In this document: piece by piece, positions 39,159 to 50,000 of the stretch | How positions within the stretch are numbered: the stretch's first letter is position 1 | How the letters are laid out: each line of letters starts with the position of its first letter | NCBI RefSeq assembly: GCF_050436995.1 | Contig: NC_134745.1 | Coordinates: 10,416,001 to 10,480,000 of the forward strand | DNA: 64,000 bases | Direction: 5' to 3' | Origin: Anticarsia gemmatalis | Taxonomy: Eukaryota; Arthropoda; Insecta; Lepidoptera; Erebidae | The notes under the pieces: generated by a model | What the model was told of the DNA's origin: nothing | The model's input: the letters and a program-made list of their open reading frames with translations, nothing else | Databases searched by the model: none | Program-made: the position numbers and the translations under genes

Positions 39159-39164
39159 TTTATT
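39159..39164 (-). terminator. Poly(A) signal of the UPF0489 gene
   Basis: AATAAA on the minus strand, about 35 bases after the stop codon; a second copy lies at 39127-39122. The 3'UTR is therefore probably very short. Confidence 0.6.
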
Positions 39165-39197
39165 TTTCCAAGAAACTCCACTCATTGATTGTTCATA

Positions 39198-40857
39198 TTA
39201 AAACGTATTTACAGTGAGATAATAAAGTGCCGGGTCGTCAGTGTCATAAAGTTCTTTTAACACTTCTAACACAGTTGATTGAATGTATTCCACCTGGAAT
39301 AGAAACAAAAATATACTGAAAATCCCAATTTTGCTAATATCATTAATGAAAAAGTCTGTTTGGACGGTGTGATGCAATAAAATGCGCCTATAGCAAGCCT
39401 TCACGCGTAAACCAATAATGAATTTTGATAAAATTAACACATAGGAATCTACAAAGACGAAGTTGCAGGCAAAAGTTAAAAATTAATTCTTATGAGAAAT
39501 CTCACTAAAATCGGAATGGGGCGTACGACAACCTACAACACCGAAATTACCTCAAGCAGAATAAGGATATTATGTATATTATTTTTTGTTTATTCATAGT
39601 ACCGATCTTTATTTCTGTAACAGTCATTTTACACACCGAGCAAGATCTCCTTACTAAAGCAAGCAATATTAAATATTAAAGTTGAAAAGGAACTAGGTAC
39701 ATTTCTCGAGCTACTAACCTGATGAGGGGGGCAGTACCCATCGTCAGTAGACCTAGCGACTGTGATCAACACTGGTGGAGGCAAGTTCTTTAACAACGGG
39801 ACCAGTGCCTGCTTCACCAGTCTTTGTATCTCTTCTTCTGAACTTATATGATACGGCAATCCTTCTTGATCGCGAGTACAGCCACCCGCGAACACCGCCC
39901 ACCAGTCTGGCTTTTCATTTAGCCTTTTTGCTTCTGCTAATATTGCTATAGCTAATTCAGAAACCTGGACACAAACATTCACATTTTAAAAAACCTATGC
40001 TATTGAATAAGAACTACCGAACATTTTATTAAAGATATTCTACTGACCATTTTATAAAGCCGAGATTTCTCTCCCTCGTATTTATCTAAGTTATCGTATT
40101 GTTCTAGATGTTGGAACAAGTTCTCAAGTTCCTCAAGTTGTTGTTCTCTCGATTCGACAACTTTATCAACGGTTTCATCGTCGTCCTTGTCAGGGAGTTT
40201 AAAATCGAATATCGGTAACAACCTATCGTAAAGTTTAATGTTCTCGTATAAAGCAAGGAAAGGATTCCCCGTGCTAAAGAAATCCAAATCGATATCAAGT
40301 ACGTATGGTTCCTTTACATTTAGGTTTTCAATGTAATTCTGTAGATTACTCTCTTTCGGTTCTTTTGTTAAGACTGTGTCAGAAAGTTCAGCTGATGTAA
40401 AAATAAACTTTCTTTTGTTTACTAAATGTGGTGAGTAAAGTGCGTCCGAGAGATAATATGGCTCTTTGCTATCGACACGGAGTTCGCCGGTCGTAGGATG
40501 GTCTCCCACATGAATAGGACGCGTGCCATCACGGAACTGTCTCGCCCACGGCGGACGCAGCCATACTACATGACCAATATGCCCGGCTGCAATAGCTGGT
40601 ACAATCCAGTTTTCTATTTGTAGTAATGGCAACACATTCCTTCCGGACCTTGCATCTTCTCCTTTTAATTTGCGATCAATAAGCATATCGGGATGCGCAT
40701 CCAAGTGTAGCAATGTTGTGCCTTCTAATGGCAGCTTCTTCCCGCCAATAGCCGAGTATATAAACTGAAGTGCATCGTTGTGCTCCTCCACGACATAAAT
40801 GGGAATCTTCTTGAATCGTTTCAGAACATTGGCAGCATTTTCACAACTTCCCGCCAT
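39198..40857 (-). CDS. UPF0489 family protein (C5orf22 type), three exons
   Basis: Exons on the minus strand: 40857-40048 (270 codons), 39964-39719 (82 codons) and 39293-39198 (31 codons plus stop). All junctions are phase 0 with GT-AG borders. The predicted 383 residues are a normal full length for this family. Conserved blocks seen are YVVEEHNDAL (21-30), LHLDAHPDM (50-58), IENWIVPA (81-88), a VVWLRPPWA block (97-105), VLDIDLDFFS (187-196) and RSTDDGYCPP (341-350). Residues 210-265 are a charged, probably helical segment. The function is not established to my knowledge. HLDAHPD and DIDLDFF resemble the DAHxD and DxDxD metal ligands of arginase/deacetylase-fold enzymes, so a metal-dependent hydrolase role is my inference. 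The start codon is the only in-frame ATG before the first conserved block. Confidence 0.9.
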
Positions 40858-41448
40858 CTTATAATGTATTTAAGTATTTTGGACGAAGTTCGATATTATG
40901 TTGCGATGCGACATAATATCGTTACAACGTTAGAGATATCCTGATAGCGATAAGTATAAGGATCCTTACACTGCGAACTGCGAAGTTAATGTTAATCAAA
41001 ATATAATCTCATGGAGCACCGTACTACATAACTACCGCATTTTCGCAGGCGCTATTTACTTAAGGGGTGCGGAGTTGAACCACACGATGTTTAGAGTATT
41101 GCCCCAGGCGCCCTTGATAATGCCTCTCTAACCTATTAGCTAAACATAAACAGATATCGTGCCACGGAATATTAACAACAAAGGTACGTAAACATTGGAA
41201 CTCATTCTATTGAGACAAGAGGCTCGCTCTCGAACTTATTTAGTCTATTCGAGGGTTTTTCCAATTCAGGTCAGGGTCAGACGTCGGAAAAATTGGAGGG
41301 TACCCCACTCCCACCCCTCTGATCACTTCTACTGCGCACTTGTTACGGGTCTTTTCAAGCCCTCGTGGCTTAAATATAACACGAATACGTACATCATTCG
41401 TACCTACACATAATACTCGGGATTAACAACATTCATGTTCGCGATTAA
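40858..41448. other. Upstream region of UPF0489 gene
   Basis: Short intergenic stretch with no clear core promoter word. It contains a tRNA-like sequence on the minus strand. The palindromic word ATATTATGTTGCGATGCGACATAATAT lies just upstream of the UPF0489 start (about 40891-40919) and might be a regulatory site. Confidence 0.45.
41066..41143 (-). tRNA. tRNA-like sequence (pseudo-tRNA or SINE head)
   Basis: On the minus strand, TTAGCTAATAGGTTAGAGAGG (41143-41123) resembles the polymerase III A box. GGTTCAACTCC (41081-41071) resembles the B box, at normal tRNA spacing. The T arm is complete: GTGTG pairs with CGCAC. The acceptor bases do not pair and no clean anticodon stem is visible. It is therefore not a functional tRNA gene but a decayed tRNA or the head of a tRNA-derived SINE. 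Confidence 0.4.
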
Positions 41449-41801
41449 GTGCTCATTCACGTTGACTCGCGGGCGCGGTGGCGGGCGCGGTCGCGAAATA
41501 TCAAACATATGGCGATGTACCGAAGTGTTCACGTACAAACCGTTCGCGCGGTCTAAGTCGCGGGCGAGCTAGCGGCGTCGCGCGCGGCCCGCGTGGCGCG
41601 CTCGCGCCAATATCAAACAAGTGAAGATGTTCGTGTGTGTTCACGTCGAACTAGCGGTGGCGGGCGCGATGTCAAGTAAGATCAACCAGTTTGAGCCAGT
41701 TTGAGCCAAACGCCCGCCTGGCGGCCAACGTGAACACAAATCGCCACGTCCCCGCGACCGCGCCCGCCACCGCGCCCGCGAGTTTCAACGTGAACAAGCA
41801 C
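41449..41801. mobile_element. GC-rich 353-bp MITE, PIF/Harbinger-like
   Basis: Terminal inverted repeats of about 50 bp (GTGCT.ATTCACGTTG then GCGGGCGCGGTGGCGGGCGCGG on the left, the complement on the right) are flanked by TAA on both sides (41446-41448 and 41802-41804). The 3-bp TAA duplication suggests a PIF/Harbinger-mobilised element. The whole element is very GC- and CpG-rich and contains further inverted GC blocks, with no coding capacity. It is sharply distinct from the surrounding base composition. Confidence 0.75.
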
Positions 41802-41804
41802 TAA

Positions 41805-43929
41805 GAGGATTCAAAAATTATTTAATATCAGATTGTATTAAGAACAGCAAGGCAGTATCATCAACTTATAAAAAAATCTCAAATTGTCAACAGAAAAACT
41901 ATCTCAGTTCTTGATGAATTCATAGTGATCCTAGGCTAGACTTATACAAATCAGCATCACTAGCTTGCTATAAGATAGTTATCTACTGAGTAACCTAACG
42001 CCGCGACCTGGTTTCAATACAATCGGTATACCTACCTACGTCCTGCGTATAATAGCGCCGCCTCTATTATTAATATTTGTGGTTTCCATTTTAACCACAA
42101 ATATGTACCGCCATAATAACCAAGTGTCGACGCTATGTATAAGTAGAATATACATTTCTAAAGCCATATAGGTAGGTAGATGCAGTGATATTACCCCATG
42201 AGAGTAGAAGGTTAATAATAAGGCGCAATTCTCTTCCGGAGGGTGAGTAATATTATTTGAATTCACCGGGGGTATGGGTTAGCGCGGCGCAAGGATCTCA
42301 TCAAAGCGGGCCATGAACGTTTTCCATTAGCGTCGGCAAACTTCCGGCTGGCGCGATGCGTAGTTGCGCGACGGCTGCGGCCGGGCGGCAGGCGGCAGGA
42401 GCCGGCCCGCCATGCGCCACCACATAGAGTAGCTGCTTCAAACAGACTACCAACTGCTTAACCACACAAAAATAATCCAATACTTCTTTTATCGCAGGTT
42501 TGTAATCATTTGAAACAATTAGAAAAGCCATAATAAGGTGGGTGTCAGAAACCATTATCCAAAAGGGTTAGGCATAATATACCGCAAGGAAAACCACATT
42601 TTAAATGCTATGGCATTACGATTCGAGTAAGTAGTGTTGAAAACCGATATTCCTTTATTGACCTATAACGCAAGTTCATGGAGATGAATGAGCCCTAAAT
42701 AGGCATTGACATTTGAATCTGTTTAGGTGGCTGGGTACTCTGTACCGCGTAGCTACTCTTGGACAGGGTGCTGCAGGGCGCGGAGGAGGGGTGTTGTGAC
42801 GGCTTGGGCCGGGGTCGATACCGCGCGTCACTGACGTCACTACGCTACTACGCCCGCCCAAACATACCCCCCGCGAGCGCGCGCTTCTCCCTCGTGACCT
42901 ATTGCGCCGTAACGCCCACCTGGGTCAAGGTGTGGAAGCCGCTCCGGACCCGCCCGGATGCTAAAATGCCGCCTAGTACATTTTATTACGTATTAAATAA
43001 ACGTGAACAAATCTTTTTTTAACTTCCACGAGTATACGGCCGTGTTTGAAGGGAATAAACATCGCCATTGATGCTGTTTATTAATAGAGCTTTTAACTGC
43101 GTAGGTACTCGTGTATAATGAGTCCTCGAACTTGGTTAAAGCGTAGTAGGATAAGCCAGACTCCCCGCCTCTGTTTACATTAATGAATAAAGCTTATTAT
43201 GTTACGATATAGTCTGTCACGCCAGACATGTGCGGCTCTGCACTCTGCACTCATGATATTAGTAGAAACTATAACTTCAAGTATTTACGAGTTGAAATAT
43301 GCATTGCATGCATTTGGGTAACATAACATACACACGGGTTTTTTTTTCAACGTCTTTAATGATAATATTAAAATTATTTTATAACATTAATAAAAACATC
43401 TAGGTACTTTGATGCTCGATAAAACAACGAGAATCAATTTTAAGATCATACGTGATAATGCAGACTTTAGCGCAGTCATACGACATAAAATAGGCAAATA
43501 GCCTACATGTGCTTTTTCAATAATATTATTAATACACAGGTATGTAAATATATTTTTCATATACGAAGAAATGCACTTAAAATAACATAGGCATTCTATT
43601 ATTTATATTCAAACAACAATGTACCTATTACAAAGTTATTCACTTGCCTGTAACATGTAGGTAAAACATTTATACATATTAATTAATAGTTAATAAATAT
43701 TTTTCAATTTAAAAAAATGCAATTTACTTTTAAAATGTCTTAAAAATATTTCAACACATCAAGTTTCACCTAGGTTAAACCATTTAGACAAAGTCTATCA
43801 CACACACAGAGATGGCACAGTTAATTCTCAAAAAAGTAACCATTATTGTTCACAATAAATTAGACTAATTTTAAAAGCCATAAACTTTTAGCTTTAGCCA
43901 TATCCAAAGGATAAAATAAGAATTTTGTG
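41805..43929. other. Non-coding stretch with two GC-rich patches
   Basis: GC-rich patches at about 42335-42420 and 42740-42960 are open in short frames but carry no recognised protein. The second contains a perfect CRE-type palindrome TGACGTCA (42832-42839). The remainder is AT-rich. Confidence 0.5.
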
Positions 43930-44276
43930 AGATCCAGTGAACTGGCCAGTTGCGGGGTATTCAGAATGATTATTTATGTGTGAGTATCAGATTCAATTCT
44001 CAGTGGCAGTAAAGTGTCATTGACTTTCCCAATTTTTATTGAACATTCTTATCTCATCTTAGGGGTGGGGGTGCCAGTTAATGCCTGGCTGACACTTCGA
44101 CCATTCCTGATCCTTTGTGTCACCCCATATTGAACATTACTGCATTAATCAGAATATCCAGCGGCAGGTAGCTGAGTTGCAAAAACATTGGCCAAATCCT
44201 TACAGCATGTTTTAAAGAGATAACATTTTGTGCTGCTGACCCCACATAACATGGGAAAAGGATAAGAATAAGAAGA
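43930..44276 (+). repeat. tRNA-derived SINE
   Basis: An A-box-like word TGGCCAGTTGCGG (43943-43955) and a B-box-like word GATTCAATTCT (43990-44000) are followed by a body containing GGGGTGGGGGTGCCAGTTAA. The element ends in CTGACCCCACATAACATGGG plus a purine-rich tail AAAGGATAAGAATAAGAAG. The tail form and the GCTGACCCCACATA phrase are familiar from lepidopteran SINEs. No clear target duplication was found. Confidence 0.6.
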
Positions 44277-47078
44277 GATGGTGAACATGCTACCTATGAG
44301 AATATACTCAACCCCTATTATTTAGGATTCACCTGATTATCTGATCATGTAACATTTCATAACATTCATCATGTAACATGATTTAAACATGTTTATCAAT
44401 ATATTTTTATATATCGATAAACCTAACTGTAATGTCATGTCTGAAAGATATAAAATCATATAATTTTGGATAACTAATTATTTACCCTGTTATTTATCAA
44501 AGGCAAGGCAAAATTATATACAAGATTTGTTATTTTTAATTACTTTATATCTTCCTTTCATACAATGCCATATAATTTATGGTAAGGTGCTAAATACATT
44601 TAGTATACTGCAACCTTTATGCCATTATAAGTGTATTTGATGCATTAGTATCAAACTAAAACTAAAATACCATGGCATAAAGGTTAAAGTATAATAAACC
44701 TGTTAGGTATGGTCAGAAAGAAGTTCTCAAAAGATACAGAATCCTGGGGCCAAAAGTTCTCCTCTACTAATATTGGTACTTATTTAAAATTTGTTGAATA
44801 ACATTTGATAACACTTATACCATTGAATGAAACTTCGTTTCGTCATCGTAATCGGTGTTCTTTTATATACTTTTTTATGTCTTTATTAGTCGTGTATAAT
44901 CTAGGTATTAAAAAAATAGAAAATTACTTCCTGATACAAACTAACTGGCCTGTTTTGTTACAGTTTATTGTAAAGGATAAATAACAGAAGCAACGAAAAT
45001 CTAAGAGTAGGGATAGTAATATAATAAAATTACTTTACCTTTAAGCTCATTCTTCTTGTCATGTTAAGGATCTTACTTATTCTAAATTAACTTTTACTTG
45101 TTCTTTGCAATAAGTAAAATATTTTTTTTAGGTTAGGTTGTTGTTATGACATCTGTCATTTAGTCATCGGCTTGACACTGACAGTTGAATAGTTAGTGAT
45201 GCGTACCTAATAATCGACTTTCAGACGGATGGCTACGGTTTTACATCTGTCGCTATAAAACTAGTTAATGAGTAGGTACGAACCTAGCCTTAGTAAGTTG
45301 TTGGTCTTACGTACTGCCTGCTTTAGCGGCCGTTCAAAGGCTGGATGTGTTCCTGCCGTGTTTCGTAATTGCTTAAATCGACACCATTGGAATCTGATTG
45401 TGTACGGACTGAACGGAATAATAATATGTATCTTTCAGCCACCGGGTCAATTATATAAAAAGCTGCGTTTGACTTTAGCCCGCTGTAGCCCTAAAAATAT
45501 GTAGACAATGTGATAACAAGTCTAATTTTATCAATAAAACAAGTTTAATGGGATGATATAATATTATGCAGGGAATTAGAAAGGAAAAAACCTATATACT
45601 TAAATATACTTTTATTTAAATATTATATTGTTTATTACATATGGAAGATATAAACTGTCTCAAACTAAAAAAAAAGTCTCATGATTACTCACAAAACAAA
45701 ATAGAATGACAATGAATCAGATTCTATCCTCAATAATTAAAAACAAACAAAAAACACAGTATCTAGTGTGTCAAGAGAGTGGCAACACAAATCATGTATA
45801 CTTTGATCATTGATGGATCATATTTTGATACATATATTTATTATAATTATGGTTACATTATTATAACTATAAATTTAAATGCCGTTTTACTTTAACTTTG
45901 ACTCGAGAGCCTTTACTTTGAGACTTGATATCTATTTCTTTTTTTTTTGTTAGTAGCTATCATAGGCACATCAATAGGCGAATACGTATTCAGAGTTTGA
46001 TATAATTATGACGTTTCGAATACGTATATTTTGAGCACAACAATTCAAGACTTTTTATAATTTCTAAATAATATTGTAGTACATCGTTGTAACACAATTT
46101 CAAATTGTTTATAGCGTTAACGTGCCCCTCTTATATGTTTTTTTCGCAATGACTTGATGTGCCTACATTCTCTTAATCTAAAACACCATATCTTTGTGAT
46201 AGTCAACTGAAACTTAACCTAATACAGTGATTTATTTAGTCCAAAGTCACTAAGACTGATGATATTATTAGTAGATTTAATCTACATTTATGCACTCTTA
46301 TCAGATGGATTTTAAATTAATTTTATGAACATAAACTTTCTTATTATCTAACTGATGGTGGGGAATAAAAACTGTATTTGTATACTTACCCACTATTGAT
46401 TGCAATCCCCCAAAGTACACTGTCCCTAATGAAATCAGTACTATTTTAAACAATTTTATTTACCGACTTTCGGCGGTTTGATGTCAAAAAGAAACTACAT
46501 TCATATTTTAATATCATCATCTGCTTTGAAGGATTTCAATCTACTCAAAACCTGTGAACTATTTATTTTGTACTTTGTTCACTAAATGTTAAGAAATATA
46601 TTACGAAAAAGCCATACGAGGCACGGTATTTTACTCTTTCTAACCACGAAAAAGACACATATTATGTAAGAGATAGATAATGCATAAAGATATAATAAGT
46701 AATATCTAACAGGCACATAGCTATGGAGACAATCGTATTCGATTACCAGTCTTTAAGTGTCATAATGTCTTTGTGACAAGGCTGTCTTCTCACATTTCGG
46801 CTACATGCCTATTAGATGGTACTTGCTGTCATTCCAATACTGCACTGTATTCAATTTCGAGCATAAACATTTACCAACAATACTATGACTCTGTCAGTAA
46901 ATTATGATAATGAAAAACTAAAATCGTTTTTTGTCTAAATACTAGATGATCTCATGAAGAATGTATGAATGCAGACAGTGCAGTGTTGTTTATAAAGTAG
47001 AGGTTGCCCACAGGGCAGAGTGGGGAGCTCCGGCAGTGAAGCGTGAGGCACCGAGTGGCGGCAGGACGCAAGAGCCGA
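44277..47078 (-). other. Intergenic plus probable 3'UTR of the lamin gene
   Basis: AT-rich, without supported exons. The lamin transcript must end somewhere here. Minus-strand AATAAA hexamers occur at several places, for example near 46561, 46232, 45837 and 45609, and I cannot tell which is used. A plus-strand frame at 45268-45504 has no recognisable content. Confidence 0.5.
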
Positions 47079-50000
47079 TTACATTATACGACAATTCTCT
47101 TCTCCCTCACGGAGCTCTCCCAGCTGTAATAGAAAACGAATTCCAGTTAGCTAAAGGTCAATACAATACACAATATAATTTGTAACTAATTAGTTATAAA
47201 CATACCTGCTGCTCACGACGAGGATATTTGTGCGCGAGCTCGCGGTGTCGCTGTGCGCTTGTGCTTATCTGTCGCCTTTGTCTCTCTGACACTGCCACCT
47301 CCTGTACACGCAAAGAACAATTTATAAATGCAAAGGCTAAATCAATTTATCATGAAAAAAATATGTTATTACTACGAAATATTTTTTGATGGAAAATGTT
47401 GCTAATAAGATGGGTGAACGTAATTAATTTTATAATTTACCTCCTGTTCGTTGTTGAGAAGGGCCGTGGTGAAGGTGTCGGCGACGAACCACTTCTGTCC
47501 CTTCATGACGATGTCGCGCGGCGGGTCGTGCTCGGCGCCCACGTCGGCGGACCACACGGTGCTCACCGCGCCCGGCTCCAACTTTACAGTGCGGTGGAAC
47601 TTGAACAGCGTTTCCTGGTCGCCAGCCTTGCGGACGATCTGATAGCCACCGAGGCTCAACTCCTGCGTCGGGGTAAATAATAAATTTAAAATCGTAATAG
47701 AGAAATAAATTCTTCACTGCGATTCTTTAACAAAATAATAGCACTAAGGCAGACTGTTGTCTGCCTTAGTGCTATTAGAGTAGCTGCTATTAGATTGCAG
47801 TAAAGGTGTACAAGTGGTAATTCTATAATCGGCGACAGAAACGTGTCACACCAGACATAAAATAAATCAACAGGCTCGGCTCACCTTCTTGCCCTTGTTC
47901 CTGATGCGCACGAAAGATCCGTCGGGACAGGCTTCGGAGACCTCGAGGTCGCCCTTGGCGCTGGCGATGACGCTGAAGTCGTTGAGGCTGCGCTCCTCGC
48001 TCTCGTCCAGCAGCGTGCGCTTGCGGGCGGCGCGCAGCGGCGTGGCGCGGCGTGCAGGCGTGCCGCGGCTGGCGCCCAGCGAGGCGCTAGTGGACGCGCG
48101 GGACTCGCGCCCGGGGGACTGCGTCGTCAGGTTCAACCTGGGATCGTGTACGCGTGTGAGTGATCGCTGCCTATCGATATGGGACTTTCATTTTATTAAT
48201 CCATTAATGATAAAAAAAACAATTACCTGTCCTCCTCGCCCTCGATGAGTGCGCGGTAAGTGGCGATCTCGTGATCGAGCGAGATCTTGATGTCCATGAG
48301 AGTGGCGTACTCGCGCAGCTGAGCCGCCATCTCGTCCCGCAGACGAGCCAGCTCCTGCTCCAGCGAAGCGAGGTCCTCGGCGTGACGCGCGCGCTCGGAC
48401 TCCAACTGACGCTCCAGTTCGCGGCAACGGTTCTGCACACATTTCATTCGTTTATTATCACTCCTCGCATATATTTATCAACAAGTTAAGTTCGAAATGA
48501 AGCATTATAACGAACACAGAAATAGTCTTCTATTTTTATTACAATACAGAAAGCTATGAAATAAAAAGTCTCAGTAAATACGTGCGACACGGCAAAAATA
48601 CTCACGCTGAGAGCTGCGTTCTTGTTTTCCAGCTCATTGAGCGTGGAGTTGAGGCTGTCGATGCGCGTACGCATGGTGCGCAGCTCCTCCACGGCTACAG
48701 TTGCTGCGTTGCTGTTGCGGTTTGACGCGTTCTGCAGGTTCTTCAGCTACAACAAAAATAATTATTACTTTTACGATTCTGTAATAGTTACAAACCAGTT
48801 AAATAAAATGCTAAATGATCTTTGAATTTTTTTACACTCCTGTCAGTTTAAAAAACTTAACTGACCTGGACCGGGACCTGGATTATATTTGACATTCGTA
48901 TTCGTATAATTTGTGCCGTAAGAAATATCGTGAGAATTTTAGATTTAGGCTCACAACTCTGTGGAAGCGCGAAGTATCCAATGGGAAGTTCACGCCTCAA
49001 TGCTTCACAAGCGAGGGGAAGCCAAGCTAATAAATTTGTGCGTCAAAAATTTTTCATATTGTAACACATAAGTACCTTGTTTTCATAGAGAGCTTCAATT
49101 TCATCACGGTTGGCCTTGATATTAGCTTCTTGTTGTTCACGCAGTTCTTGGAGACTCTGCTGCAGCTTAGCTTCGTACTGCTGGGCAAGACGGCCATCTA
49201 AGATAAAAAAAATGTTAAGCTACTGCTTTCAATAAAAGAGACTTCAGAATGACTGTCCATAAGTGATTAATGTTTACCAATTTCAGAGATCTCCACTTGA
49301 CGCCTGGAGCGTGTCTCCTGGATCTCCTGCTGGAACACCTGGTCCTTGAAGGAGAGCTCCTCACGCAGGCTCTGCACGGTGTTCTCCATGTCGATGCGAC
49401 ACAACATTTCCTCCTCCAAGGTCTTGCGCGTGTCTGCGTACACTTTGCGCAGCTTCTCCAACTCCTTAGCCAAATCCTGTGCTCACAACAATTCATATTA
49501 CTGTCTTATCCTTAATTTGGCTAAATAAAACTGTATAACCACGAAAATTAACTATAAAAATATTAATAGGACTCAGATTATCAAGATAATATTAGTATCT
49601 GGGGATATACGGATGGTGGAATCATATTGATTATTTGCTTATTGCTAGCATAATCTATCCTTTAGTTTCCATTGTAAACATTACTAACCCTGGCTTCATC
49701 TTGAGCTTTCTTTTTGTCAGCAAGTGCGCTGTTGTATTTGTTGCTTTCTTCAGTAAAGCGCGTCTCATAGTGACGTGCCAAATTCTCAGCTTGTTGACAA
49801 TCCTTGGTCTTCTTGTCCAAACTGAAATTAAAACATTCAACATTTATAATATTCTACTTAGTTATGCTATAATAGTACAATACGTTTACGTAAAGCCAAT
49901 ATTATGTGAAGAAGAATATATTGGTCAGTTAAGTTATGTATATTTTGTCAATGCCAAAATATGTAAATGAGTAAACATTCCACTAATATAATGAGCGGGT

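Noticed and set aside
42676..43022. GC-rich open frames on both strands near 42.8 kb
   Set aside because: Openness follows from GC-rich composition; Pro/Arg-rich translation without motifs or splice context.
47737..47776. Bacterial-type terminator or microRNA precursor
   Set aside because: The genome is eukaryotic, the loop is 4 bases and the stem only 18 pairs, too short for a microRNA hairpin.
47889..48248. Plus-strand open frames over the lamin exons (also 47396-47680, 49270-49515)
   Set aside because: They are antisense shadows of GC-rich lamin exons; the minus-strand exons have family motifs and consistent splice phases.
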